Assembly: GCA_040757205.1 (NCBI GenBank)
Contig: JBFLXL010000003.1
Span: 178,418-242,417 of the forward strand
Direction: 5' to 3'
Source: Bacillota bacterium
GTDB lineage: Bacteria > Bacillota > Desulfotomaculia > Desulfotomaculales > Desulforudaceae
Length of the DNA: 64,000 nucleotides
The notes beneath the pieces are model-generated. The model made no database searches and was not told the origin of the DNA. It was given only the letters and a program-made list of their open reading frames with translations. Position 1 is the stretch's first letter. Every line of letters begins with the position of its first letter. Positions 16,120 to 24,008 of the stretch are shown here, one piece after another. Both the position numbers and the translations under genes were made by a program.

Positions 16120-18552
16120 ATGACCAGAGCAGGCACCCGCACCACGACCGTTCCCGCCGCCGCCGCCGCCCGGACCGCCCAGCCGTTTTCCTTCACCTTC
16201 GCCTTCTGGGGCCTGATGTCCATCCTCTTTGTCAGCCCTTACCTGCGGGGCCTTTTCTTTCCGGATGAGCAGCACTGGGCCCTGATCACGGCCGCGGTGC
16301 TGTTCTTTTTCGTCTGGGTCGGAAAAGTGGCCACCCACGAGAACCGGATGTTCGAACACCCGCTGGACTACCTCATGCCGGCCCTGCCGGCGCTCTACCT
16401 CTTCAGCGCCTTCTTCGCGGTGAACACCGGCGCGGCGGTGAATGAAATCGCCAGGGCGCTCCTGTACTTCCTGGCCTTCTGGATTGCCGCCCGGGTGATC
16501 ACCTCGGCCGACGACCTGCACCGGGTGTTCCACGTCCTCTACCTGAGCGCCGCCGGCGTCGCCCTGGCCGGACTGGCCACCGCCACCGGCATCATCGAAA
16601 TCCCGGACGGCTTCCTGGGAGGGCGCATCTACTCCACCTTCCAGTACCCGAACGCCCTGGCCAACTACCTCATGGCCGTGCTCTTCCTGGGGTTCTACCT
16701 GTGGCAGCGCCGGGTGGTGGAATCCGGTTCGGCGGGCCTGCCCGCGCAGGCGGGCAAAAAGCCGGCCGCCGGCGAGGGGCTCCCGGCCTGGATGCGCTTC
16801 GACCCCTACCCCTATTACTACGCTCTGGGCAACTTCCTGCTCCTGGCCGTATTCTTCGGCACGAAATCCCAGGGCGGCTTCCTCGTCTTCGGCCTGCTGT
16901 TGCCGCTATTCGTGTTCGGGCTGCCTGCCGACCGCCGCTTCCCGGTGGTGGCCCACCTGCTGCTGACGGCGGCGCCGGCCCTTCTGGCTGTCAACCGTTT
17001 TCTGGCCGCCGTGGCGGACGGGCGGCTTGAGTTCGCCTGGCTCTGGGTGCTCCTGGGCCTGGTTCTGACCGCCGCCGGCCAGCTCGGCTACAGCCGGCTG
17101 CGCCGGTCGTTCCTGCAGTCCCGGATTGAAACCCACGGTTCCCGCGCGGTCCTGGGCGGGTTCGGCCTGGTTTTAGCCGGTGCCGGGATTGTGATCCTGA
17201 CCAACTGGACCAAAGTTCAGGCGTTGCTCAAGTGGGAAAACTTCGAGCACCGGCTGCACTATATTTTCACCGCCTGGGAAATGGTGCTGGCCAGGCCCCT
17301 CACCGGCTGGGGGGGCGGCGGCTGGGCGGAAGCCTACCAGGCTTTTTTGCCCTACCACTATGTCACGCGGCAGGTCCACGGCCACTACCTGCAGGTGGGC
17401 GTGGAGACCGGCATTCCGGGGATGCTCCTGTTTGCGGCTGTATGGGGGGTTTTTCTCTGGACGGCCTACCGTCTGTACCAGAAGAACGCCAAAGACCCCG
17501 GGCGCCGCACCCTGGTTTGGACGGTGGCGCTGGCCTGCCTGGCCGTCGGCATTCACTCGGCGCTCGACTTTAACTTCTCGCTCGGCGCGCTGGCCCTGGT
17601 GGTCTGGGTCCTGTTCGGGGCGCTGGCGGGCCTGGAGCGGGAAGCCGGAGACCGCTCACGAACGGTGGCGGAGGCGGCGCGCCGGAAGAAGCGCCGGCTG
17701 TCGTCTTACGCGCCGCCGAACTACAGCCTGCTGACCGCCGCCGGCATCGCCGCCGGGCTGCTGGTCTGCGGCGTGCTGGCCCTGTCCGTGGCCGCGGCCA
17801 AGGTCTCTCAGGGGGTACAGCTCTTGCAGCAGGGGGACGGCGAGGCCGGCCTGGCCGCCGTACAGCAGGCCGCCGCCTACAACCCCTTCAACGCCGAATA
17901 CAACTACCTGCTGGCCCAGGTCCACCTGTCTCGCGGCGACCATGGCTCCGCCCTGGCCGAAATCGAGCGGGCCGTCGCCAAGAGCCGCTACAACCCGGCC
18001 TACCGCGAATTCCGGGCGCAGATCCTGAGCATGCGCGGCGATTACGAAGCCGCGACGGCCGGCGCCGAAGAGGCCCTAACCAAAGCCCCGCTGGCGATAA
18101 GCAGCTACGAGGCCCTGGTGCGCACCTATTTCACGGCCGGTTACGGGGAGATTCAAGGAGACGGCCCGGAAGCGGCCCGGAAGTACTTCCAGGCCGCGGT
18201 GGCCGTGCCGGCACGGATGGACGCGGTCATGGCCGCGCTCTCCGACACCTACAAACGCCTCTGGTCCGGACCCCCGCTGGGAGTGAGGGGGGGCGCCATG
18301 CAGTTCCCGCTCGGTGCCGCCCACTACTTCTTGGGCGAGTTCGAGGCGGCCGCCGCCGCCCTCGAGGCGGCCGCCGCCACCGAAGACGAAAAGGCCCGGG
18401 GCGAGACCCTGGTCTGGCTGGCGGCGGTCGCCGCCGCGCGGGGCGACACCGAACGAGAGGCCGCCTTGCTGGCCGAAGCCGGGGAACTAATCCCCGAGGC
18501 GTCGCAAATGTACGCCGCACTCCGGGAACTGCCGGTATTGAAGGCCGAATAA
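16120..18552 (+). CDS. O-antigen ligase/polymerase-like membrane protein with TPR-like tail
   Basis: An 810-residue membrane protein. The first 560 residues hold about 12 hydrophobic segments with the Wzy_C core (GWGGGGWAEAYQAFLPYHYV and HGHYLQVGVETGIPGMLLF), typical of O-antigen ligases and polymerases that move or join lipid-linked glycans. After a further membrane segment near residue 545 comes an Ala-rich helical-repeat region with TPR-like spacing (YNPFNAEYNYLLAQVHLSRGDHGSALAEIERAV). In a Gram-positive it may join surface or S-layer glycan. A GC-rich insertion near residues 207-215 (GLPAQAGKK) is encoded by a CCTGCCCGC/GCGGGC hairpin. Confidence 0.85.
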   Translation: MTRAGTRTTTVPAAAAARTAQPFSFTFAFWGLMSILFVSPYLRGLFFPDEQHWALITAAVLFFFVWVGKVATHENRMFEHPLDYLMPALPALYLFSAFFAVNTGAAVNEIARALLYFLAFWIAARVITSADDLHRVFHVLYLSAAGVALAGLATATGIIEIPDGFLGGRIYSTFQYPNALANYLMAVLFLGFYLWQRRVVESGSAGLPAQAGKKPAAGEGLPAWMRFDPYPYYYALGNFLLLAVFFGTKSQGGFLVFGLLLPLFVFGLPADRRFPVVAHLLLTAAPALLAVNRFLAAVADGRLEFAWLWVLLGLVLTAAGQLGYSRLRRSFLQSRIETHGSRAVLGGFGLVLAGAGIVILTNWTKVQALLKWENFEHRLHYIFTAWEMVLARPLTGWGGGGWAEAYQAFLPYHYVTRQVHGHYLQVGVETGIPGMLLFAAVWGVFLWTAYRLYQKNAKDPGRRTLVWTVALACLAVGIHSALDFNFSLGALALVVWVLFGALAGLEREAGDRSRTVAEAARRKKRRLSSYAPPNYSLLTAAGIAAGLLVCGVLALSVAAAKVSQGVQLLQQGDGEAGLAAVQQAAAYNPFNAEYNYLLAQVHLSRGDHGSALAEIERAVAKSRYNPAYREFRAQILSMRGDYEAATAGAEEALTKAPLAISSYEALVRTYFTAGYGEIQGDGPEAARKYFQAAVAVPARMDAVMAALSDTYKRLWSGPPLGVRGGAMQFPLGAAHYFLGEFEAAAAALEAAAATEDEKARGETLVWLAAVAAARGDTEREAALLAEAGELIPEASQMYAALRELPVLKAE

Positions 18553-18576
18553 CAAAATATAGGGGCGTTGAGGGCG

Positions 18577-18606
18577 TTGACGGTGAAGTTGCGTGTCGGG
18601 TATACT
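18577..18606 (+). promoter_or_regulatory. Sigma-A type promoter upstream of exoD-like gene
   Basis: TTGACG (18577-18582) and TATACT (18601-18606) are separated by 18 bp, just after the O-antigen ligase stop. It would drive the exoD-like gene starting at 18744 with a leader that includes the 13-bp tandem repeats. Confidence 0.55.
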
Positions 18607-18639
18607 GGAATCGAAAAAGCTGGAAAGAATAACCTCACT

Positions 18640-18691
18640 CTATGCCCGGACGCTATGCCCGGACGCTATGCCCGGACGCTATGCCCGGACG
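18640..18691 (+). repeat. Four perfect 13-bp tandem repeats
   Basis: Four exact copies of CTATGCCCGGACG lie end to end in the leader of the exoD-like gene. Each holds an ATG, but the copies shift frame (13 bp) so they do not encode a repeat peptide in one frame. Slippage could change the leader length. Confidence 0.85.
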
Positions 18692-18743
18692 AGGACTCTT
18701 GCGCGCGGGTGCAGCAGGAGGCCGTCAGCCAGGAGATGAAAGC

Positions 18744-19457
18744 ATGCCCAGGAAAATCTCGGAGGAGGAGCCGTTCGAAGGCCGCCACTTGTGCGCAAGT
18801 CAAGCGCAGCAGTCAGAGACGGTTTTGCATTCAGCTTCTCCGAGGGAGAAGCTGAATGCTATGGTCGATAATCTACCTTCGAGTGAAGTGACCGTGGCCG
18901 CGATTCGAGACATTGTTGGACCGGACGGCTTACTGGTGCTCACGGCATTTCTGGCGCTTATCTTCATTGTTCCGGTTTCGATTCCCGGCGTCAGTACCGT
19001 TTTTGGCGCCGCCATCCTGTTCATTGGCATCAGTTGTCTTCTCGGACGCAACCTGTGGCTGCCAAAGTCCATCGCCCAGCGCAAGCTGCCGGCCGACAAG
19101 CTCCGGGCGGCGCTCGATCGGGGTACAAAATGGCTGGATTTAACGGAGCGTGTGAGTCGGCCCCGGCGACTGCATTGGTTGGTTTCCGCGCGATTGGCGC
19201 GCACAGTGAACTACTGCGCTTTGATTGCAGGAGCTGTCTTGCTCATGGTCCCTTTCGGGATGATTCCCTTCAGCAATACACTGCCCGCCCTTGCTTTGCT
19301 GTTTCTGTCCATCGGGCTGTTGCGGAGCGACGGCCTCTCGGTTCTGTGCGGGCATCTCCTAAACCTGGCCACGGCCGTCTACTTTGCCGTGCTCATCCTT
19401 GGCGGCAGCGTAGCCGTCCGTGAAGCGTTCCGGCACCTGTTCAGCGGCGCGATCTGA
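18744..19457 (+). CDS. ExoD-family membrane protein
   Basis: A protein of about 237 residues with the ExoD signature: an N-terminal soluble stretch (SSEVTVAAIRDIVGPDG), then several hydrophobic segments with PVSIPGVSTVFGAAILFIG, and a later VPFGMIPFSNTLPALALLFLS segment. Family members were first linked to exopolysaccharide synthesis; their biochemical role is unknown. ATG 18744 follows CAGGAG at good spacing and keeps the whole N-terminal motif; ATG 18858 would give 199 residues and cut into it. Confidence 0.82.
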   Translation: MPRKISEEEPFEGRHLCASQAQQSETVLHSASPREKLNAMVDNLPSSEVTVAAIRDIVGPDGLLVLTAFLALIFIVPVSIPGVSTVFGAAILFIGISCLLGRNLWLPKSIAQRKLPADKLRAALDRGTKWLDLTERVSRPRRLHWLVSARLARTVNYCALIAGAVLLMVPFGMIPFSNTLPALALLFLSIGLLRSDGLSVLCGHLLNLATAVYFAVLILGGSVAVREAFRHLFSGAI

Positions 19458-19485
19458 CTGAAATAAGGTGGACTGAAGAGTCAGC

Positions 19486-19896
19486 CTACCTGCCGATCCA
19501 GACGATTTCTGCGCCAAGTCTCCCGGCTGCCGCCCGGATCTCGGGGTCGCCGGTGACCACCGGTGCCTCGAGTTCCAGAGAAAGCCCCAAAACAAAAGCA
19601 TCGGCATACGAAAGCCCGCCCCCCGCTTTGATACGGGCTGCGTCCTTTACCCTCAGCCACGAGGCCTCGGCCGTGATGAGCGATTCCTCCTGCATAACGC
19701 CGCGCACCACCTCTTCCGCCACCGGTTCGCCCTGCCTTCGGAAGAGAATGTAGTAAACCTCTCCCAGGCTGATCGCACTCAGGTACAGCTCCGCTGCTTC
19801 ACCGGCGATAATATCGGCCACCACCTGCGCCCCCGGTTCGTCCTCCACCAGCGCGAGCACGGCGTAGCTGTCAAAAACGAACCTCCGGGGCCTCAA
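19486..19896 (-). CDS. PIN-domain toxin, VapC type (second pair)
   Basis: A 136-residue PIN-domain protein. Conserved acidic residues D9 (FVFDSYAVLAL), E46 (ISLGEVYYI), D99 (LSYADAFVLGL) and D117 (VVTGDPEI) are all present, so nuclease activity is likely. The start is TTG at 19896, overlapping the antitoxin stop as TTGA. Unlike the pair at 15.2 kb, its partner is an AbrB-fold protein. Confidence 0.88.
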   Translation of the reverse strand: MRPRRFVFDSYAVLALVEDEPGAQVVADIIAGEAAELYLSAISLGEVYYILFRRQGEPVAEEVVRGVMQEESLITAEASWLRVKDAARIKAGGGLSYADAFVLGLSLELEAPVVTGDPEIRAAAGRLGAEIVWIGR

Positions 19897-20138
19897 CGCC
19901 GCTCCCGCTCCCTGTCCGCGGCGCGCTCCTCAAGCAACAGGTCCGTCAGCCTCTCTCCGCCCGCGCCCTTCAGCCTGCCCCTGAGGGCCAGGAAGGGGTG
20001 CCGTGGCAGAGGACGCAGCACGATGGCGCCATCGGCCTCCTCTACGGCCAACCTGTCGCCCTTCTTCAAACCGTACCGCCTGCGTAAGGAAACCGGGATG
20101 GAGATTTGCCCTTTTTCGGAAATAGTGACCTTCTGCAC
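19893..20138 (-). CDS. AbrB/MazE-fold antitoxin
   Basis: An 81-residue protein with the SpoVT-AbrB swapped-hairpin DNA-binding domain (KVTISEKGQISIPVSLRRRYGLKKGDRLAV) and a charged C-terminus that should cover the PIN toxin. The start is GTG at 20138 with GGGAGG about 9 bp upstream. A TATACT box lies upstream on the minus strand near 20178-20183, but its -35 is poor. It precedes and overlaps the toxin gene. Confidence 0.87.
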   Translation of the reverse strand: MQKVTISEKGQISIPVSLRRRYGLKKGDRLAVEEADGAIVLRPLPRHPFLALRGRLKGAGGERLTDLLLEERAADRERERR

Positions 20139-20480
20139 TGAACCTTACCTCCCGCTTGAAGTTTACCATATAAAGAGTATACTACAGCGGGTTGCAGTAG
20201 TAAAGAACCCTTGGAGTAAAAACCACCGGGCGAAACCACCGAACGAAACCACCGGGCGATTCCGCAGGCAAACCTCACATCCGACTGATATTTACAGATA
20301 CCCGCTCCCTGGGCGCGCCGGGAAAACCTAATCGCCATGGACAAGGGCTTTTAGGCCTTGGGCCGTTCCGGGCGATGGTGTATTCTGTGGGTAGAGGCGG
20401 GGCGGCGGGCCGGTAGGCGGCGCTCATACGCAAATAACGGTCAGGCCGCCGCTCGTTGGCAGGGTGGGGAGGTGATTTTT
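20139..20480. other. Intergenic region with short tandem repeats
   Basis: No gene seen. About 20218-20262 holds three imperfect GAAACCACCGGGC units (13 bp). A GC-rich palindromic patch lies near 20305-20325 (CCCTGGGCGCGCCGGG). The end carries the GGGGAGGTG ribosome site for the DUF1659 gene. Promoters for the divergent genes on both sides must lie here. Confidence 0.5.
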
Positions 20481-20705
20481 ATGGCGGTAAACGCGACTCC
20501 GGTAGCCGGCGTGCTCATCGCCCGGTTTGCCGTGGGCCTGGACGCCCAGGGAAACCCGGTGTTCCGCAACCGGCGCTGGTCAGGCGTCAAGCCTGAGGCT
20601 GCGGATCAAAACGTGTACGACGCGGCGCTGGCTCTGGCCGGCCTGCAAGTGCACCCGTTGAACGCGGTGCAGCGCCAGGTGACCAGCGAACTGGTCGAGG
20701 CCTAA
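20481..20705 (+). CDS. DUF1659 protein
   Basis: A 74-residue protein matching the small DUF1659 family of Gram-positive bacteria (VNATPVAGVLIARFAVGLDAQGNPVFRNRRW; C-terminal helix with ALALAGLQVHPLNAVQR). Function is unknown. The ATG at 20481 follows GGGGAGGTG at ideal spacing. It is followed by the DUF2922 and YvrJ genes, which is a recurring order in Firmicutes as far as I recall. Confidence 0.8.
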   Translation: MAVNATPVAGVLIARFAVGLDAQGNPVFRNRRWSGVKPEAADQNVYDAALALAGLQVHPLNAVQRQVTSELVEA

Positions 20706-20726
20706 AGCCCCGGGGTGCCCGGACAG

Positions 20727-20790
20727 AAGGGGGACACAGAAAGGGGACAGTCCCCTTTGGCCCTTAGGGGCACAGTCCCCCAAAGGCACC
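20727..20790. repeat. GGGGACNGTCCCC-type palindromes between DUF1659 and DUF2922 genes
   Basis: Two units (AAGGGGACAGTCCCCTTTGG and a GGGGCACAGTCCCCC variant) facing each other in the 115-bp gap. Same family as in flhF and after cheC. No terminator T-run follows, so the two genes may still be co-transcribed. Confidence 0.7.
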
Positions 20791-20820
20791 CCGGTTTCTA
20801 AGAAGGAGGTGATTTTGGAA

Positions 20821-21048
20821 ATGGATGTGGAGCGGACTCTGGAACTGCGCTTCGCCAACGAGGCCGGCCGGACGGTCACCGTCCGCGTGGCCGAACCCCG
20901 CGCGAACCTGACGGCGGCGGAGATCGAAGCGGCCATGAACGCCATCGTCGAGGCCGGCGTGTTCATCTCGTCCGGCGGCGGGCTGGTCGGACGGGTGGGC
21001 GCGCGGCTGGTGGCGCGCGAGGTCACCGAGTACGGAGTGGGAGCCTAG
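20821..21048 (+). CDS. DUF2922 protein
   Basis: A protein of about 75 residues of the DUF2922 family (TLELRFANEAGRTVTVRVAEPRANLTAAEIEAAMNAIVEAGVF, then SSGGGLVGRVGARLVAREVTEY), a small beta-rich fold of unknown function usually next to DUF1659. AAGGAGGTG lies 10 bp before ATG 20821; TTG 20815 is an alternative. The 3' end of the gene (from 21010) is duplicated at 27124-27177. Confidence 0.82.
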   Translation: MDVERTLELRFANEAGRTVTVRVAEPRANLTAAEIEAAMNAIVEAGVFISSGGGLVGRVGARLVAREVTEYGVGA

Positions 21049-21060
21049 TCTAGGACTTAC

Positions 21061-21102
21061 GGGGGCCGGGGAGGGTTTCTCCTCCCCGCGCCCGCTCTTT
21101 TT
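21061..21102 (+). terminator. Hairpin with T-run after the DUF2922 gene
   Basis: GGGGAGG and CCTCCCC form a 7-bp stem (about 21069-21088) within a larger GC-rich fold, followed by CTCTTTTT at 21094-21101. It may terminate or attenuate transcription before yvrJ. Confidence 0.5.
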
Positions 21103-21123
21103 ACGTTAAGGAGGTGAAGCGCC

Positions 21124-21318
21124 GTGGACGAACTGCTCCTGACCTTCGGGAACTATGGCTTTCCCATGGCGGTGGCCGCCTACCTGCTGGTGCGCCTGGA
21201 ACCGGTGATCCGGGAACTGCAGAAGTCGGTCGCCCTGCTGGCCGTGGTGGTGGCCCGTCAGGGCGGGGTGGACCTGGACGCAGCCCGGCGCATTGTAGAG
21301 GGCGGTGGGGGCGAATGA
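21124..21318 (+). CDS. YvrJ-family small membrane protein
   Basis: A 64-residue protein with one N-terminal hydrophobic segment (LLLTFGNYGFPMAVAAYLLV) and a following amphipathic helix, matching the YvrJ family. Size and topology resemble a small holin, and the next gene is an amidase, so a holin-endolysin-like pairing is possible; that is inference. The GTG start at 21124 follows AAGGAGGTG. Confidence 0.78.
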   Translation: MDELLLTFGNYGFPMAVAAYLLVRLEPVIRELQKSVALLAVVVARQGGVDLDAARRIVEGGGGE

Positions 21319-21382
21319 AGCGGAGGCACCCCAGGCACCCGGCAGTCGGTCAAGTCGGCACCGCAAGAGGCGGTGGGTGCGG

Positions 21383-21904
21383 ATGAAGTGGACGCACCTT
21401 GTCATTCACCACACGGGGGCCGAGGAAAAGGACGCCCGGCAGGTCCGGGAATACCACCGGCGGCTCGGATGGAGGGACGTGGGCTACCACTGGCTGATCG
21501 AGCGCGACGGCCGCGTGGTCCCCGGCCGGCCGCCGTCCATGCGGGGGGCGCACTGCCTGGCCGGGGGGATGAACCACAAGGCCCTGGGGGTGGCCGTGAT
21601 CGGGAACCTGGAGGTGCGGGCGCCGCACCCGGCGCAGACCGCCGCCCTGAAGGAACTGGCGGCGCGGCTGATGGCCGAGTACCGCATCCCCGCGGCGCAG
21701 GTGCTGGGACACCGGGAGGTGCCGGGGGCGGCCACCGCTTGCCCGGGCCGGTACCTGGACTTGGCCGCCATGCGCCATGCGCTCGCCCGGCCCGAAACGC
21801 TGTACCTGGTCCAGGTGGGCGCCTTCCGGGAACGGGACCGGGCCGAGCAACTGGCGTTGGAACTGCGGGAACAGGGGTTTAACACCTGGATCGCGGTGCG
21901 GTAA
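21383..21904 (+). CDS. N-acetylmuramoyl-L-alanine amidase with SPOR-like tail
   Basis: A 173-residue protein. Residues 1-130 form an Amidase_2/PGRP-type domain with zinc ligands visible (HLVIHHTG near residue 9, VLGHREV near 112, ACPG near 125) and GYHWLIERDGRVVPGR. It should cut the amide bond between muramic acid and the stem peptide. Residues 138-173 (LYLVQVGAFRERDRAEQLALELREQGFNTWI) look like a SPOR peptidoglycan-binding domain. No signal peptide is visible, so export may need a holin-like partner such as the YvrJ protein. The region just before ATG 21383 duplicates 21299-21320. Confidence 0.85.
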   Translation: MKWTHLVIHHTGAEEKDARQVREYHRRLGWRDVGYHWLIERDGRVVPGRPPSMRGAHCLAGGMNHKALGVAVIGNLEVRAPHPAQTAALKELAARLMAEYRIPAAQVLGHREVPGAATACPGRYLDLAAMRHALARPETLYLVQVGAFRERDRAEQLALELREQGFNTWIAVR

Positions 21905-21990
21905 AACGGGAAAGGTGGGTGTTCTCGCGCCGGTGATATCCGGTGATATAATGATACCGGGGCACGCCAGGCAAACGGCCCAAGGCAAAG

Positions 21991-22060
21991 GAGTCGCGCA
22001 CGACGATTCTTCGTCGCCACCGGGGATAAAAATATCATCCAAGATTCTATTTTCGGAGGA
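21991..22060 (+). repeat. 68-bp dispersed repeat, copy at 22 kb
   Basis: This stretch (GAGTCGCGCACGACG to TTTTCGGAGGA) matches 59471-59540 with few differences. At 59 kb the same unit begins to repeat in tandem with a 68-bp period. Here it supplies the GGAGGA ribosome site of the next gene. Confidence 0.8.
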
Positions 22061-22073
22061 GGGAGCGAGCGGG

Positions 22074-23084
22074 GTGTTCGGTGACGGCGGGCGGTTTGCA
22101 TGTGGCGGGCGGTATACCAGTATTGACGACTTCCGGGGGTTGGCGGTCTTTCTGATGTTCACCGCCAACTTCGTGGTGCTCTTCGCCGCGGACCCGCCGC
22201 TTTTAGTAAACCACGCCCGGCCGGACGGTTTTTTGCCCCTGGACCTGGTGGCGCCGCTCTTTGGTTTCGCCATCGGCCTTTGCCTGCCGCTGACGCTGGC
22301 CCGGGCGCGCACCCGCGCCGCCGCGGGCGGCGGCGGCCGACGCGCCCTGCAGCGGGTGGTCCGGCGGGCGGCGGTCCTGTTTGTCATCGGCTATGTGCCC
22401 AACTTCTGGTTCGGGTACACGGCGGAGGCCTCCCTCTGGGAGAACGCCGCGCGAACCTGGGGCATCCTGGAGACCTGGGCCCTGGCCTACGTGCTGGCCT
22501 TCATCCTCTGTCACCTGCGCCTGGACCTGCGTTTGGCGGCGGCCCTGGCGCCGGCGTTCTTCTACCAGGCGTTTTTGCTGCCGCTGCCCGCCGTGGCCGA
22601 CACCGCCCGGTCGCTGGCGGAGGGCGGGCCGTTGGCCGTTTTGTCCTGGTCCGTGATCATTGTTGCGGGCACGGTGTGCGGTGAGCTTCTGTACCGGGCG
22701 CCGCGGCCGGTCTTCATTCTGCGGGGGCTGGGCATGGGGCTCGTCCTGACGGCCCTGGGGCTTGTTTCTCACTGGTTCCTGGCGCCGCTGGACCGGATCC
22801 TGGTAAGCGCCTCCTACACCGTGTTCGGGGCCGGGATTGCGGCCCTGGTGTTTGTCTGGTTTGAGTCCCGGCGTCCGGCCTGGGGGGTGTTCTTCCGCCG
22901 GGCGGGACAGTACCCTTTGACAGCCTGGGTGCTGCAGGCGCTGGCATACGGTCCGGTGCTTTTCACCGTGGGCTTCGGGCACTTCGCCTGGCCGCTGGCG
23001 GGCGTGATGGCCCTGGCGGGCGCGGCGGGTCTTTTGGTGCTGACCCCGGTTGCCCAGCGGGCGGGGCTGCGCCTGAAGGTGTGA
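22074..23084 (+). CDS. DUF5009/HGSNAT-like membrane acyltransferase
   Basis: A membrane protein of about 336 residues with some 10 hydrophobic segments. The N-terminal SIDDFRGLAVFLMFTANF is the start motif of the DUF1624/DUF5009/heparan-glucosaminide acetyltransferase group (SIDxxRG followed by a helix). Such proteins are thought to move acetyl groups onto extracellular sugars; the substrate here is unknown. GTG 22074 is chosen because GGAGGAGGGA lies just upstream; the frame is open further 5' over the repeat and the amidase gene. The next gene is the CpsB-like phosphatase. Confidence 0.75.
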   Translation: MFGDGGRFACGGRYTSIDDFRGLAVFLMFTANFVVLFAADPPLLVNHARPDGFLPLDLVAPLFGFAIGLCLPLTLARARTRAAAGGGGRRALQRVVRRAAVLFVIGYVPNFWFGYTAEASLWENAARTWGILETWALAYVLAFILCHLRLDLRLAAALAPAFFYQAFLLPLPAVADTARSLAEGGPLAVLSWSVIIVAGTVCGELLYRAPRPVFILRGLGMGLVLTALGLVSHWFLAPLDRILVSASYTVFGAGIAALVFVWFESRRPAWGVFFRRAGQYPLTAWVLQALAYGPVLFTVGFGHFAWPLAGVMALAGAAGLLVLTPVAQRAGLRLKV

Positions 23085-23134
23085 GGCGGCGGCCTTCGCC
23101 ATTATTTAATGAAAAGACTGGGGGCTTTAAAGCC

Positions 23135-23932
23135 GTGATCGACATTCACACCCACATCCTCCCAGGATGCGACGACGGCGCCGCGAATGAGGCCGAGGCC
23201 CTGGAAGCGGCCGGACAGGCGCTGGCCGCCAGGGTGGACTGTGTTGTGGCCACGCCGCACGTCATCCCGGGGGTGTACGACCACGGCCGGGAACAAATAC
23301 TGGCGCGGGTCGCCCGTCTGCAGGCGGCGTTGGAGGCGGCCGGCCTGCCGCTGCGGGTTTTCCCCGGCGCTGAATACTACCTGGAGCCGGAACTGCCGGA
23401 GAAGCTGGACCGGGGTGAACTCCTGACCCTTGCCGACCGGGGGCGCCACGTGCTGGTGGAATTGCCCATGGTCGGCGTGTCGCCCTACACCGACCAGGTG
23501 TTGTTCAACCTCTTGGTGCGCGGGGTGACCCCGGTGCTGGCCCACCCGGAGCGCAACCGCGAGTTGGCGGCGCGCCCGGAAAGGCTGTACCGGCTGGTGC
23601 AGCGGGGCGTGCTGGTCCAGGTGACGGCCGGGAGCCTCACCGGGTTGTTCGGCTCACGAGCGCAGGCGGCCGCCGCGTTGTTCATTCGGCAACACTGGGC
23701 GCATTTCGCGGCCTCGGACTTGCACGGCCCCGGCGCACGCCTGACGGCCATGGGGGAGATGCCGGACCGGTTGGCCGCACTCGTGGGTAAAGAGGCCGCC
23801 AGCCTGCTGCTGCAGGAAAACCCCCGCCGCGTCCTGGAGGGGCGGCCGGTGGCTGCCGGCACGCCCCGGGAATTGGAAACCGGAAAACACTGGTTGGGAC
23901 GACTAATCCGCAAAAATAATCCTGACGCATAG
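23135..23932 (+). CDS. CpsB/YwqE-like PHP-domain tyrosine phosphatase
   Basis: A 265-residue PHP-fold metal phosphatase. Motifs: DIHTHILPGCDDGA at the N-terminus, ATPHVIPGVY, GAEYYLEPEL, LAHPERN and FAASDLHGPGAR, giving the full set of metal-binding His/Asp residues. CpsB/YwqE proteins dephosphorylate BY-kinases that control capsule export. No BY-kinase is visible in the window. GTG 23135 begins exactly at the family N-terminus (VIDIHTH). The last 11 residues and the stop lie in a segment repeated at 27175-27207. Confidence 0.9.
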   Translation: MIDIHTHILPGCDDGAANEAEALEAAGQALAARVDCVVATPHVIPGVYDHGREQILARVARLQAALEAAGLPLRVFPGAEYYLEPELPEKLDRGELLTLADRGRHVLVELPMVGVSPYTDQVLFNLLVRGVTPVLAHPERNRELAARPERLYRLVQRGVLVQVTAGSLTGLFGSRAQAAAALFIRQHWAHFAASDLHGPGARLTAMGEMPDRLAALVGKEAASLLLQENPRRVLEGRPVAAGTPRELETGKHWLGRLIRKNNPDA

Positions 23933-24008
23933 TATACTTAAAAAACACGAGGTGGCCACCGGCACCGTTGAGGTCGAAGAAGGGCATGGGCACCTTGACG
24001 GCCGACAC
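23896..24008 (+). repeat. Mosaic segment shared with the SLH gene locus
   Basis: 23896-23928 equals 27175-27207 (33 bp, upstream flank of the SLH gene), and about 23953-24005 closely matches 27834-27886 (inside the SLH gene). The order is kept but about 600 bp between the two parts is missing here. The 3' side joins an AbiEii gene fragment. Confidence 0.75.
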
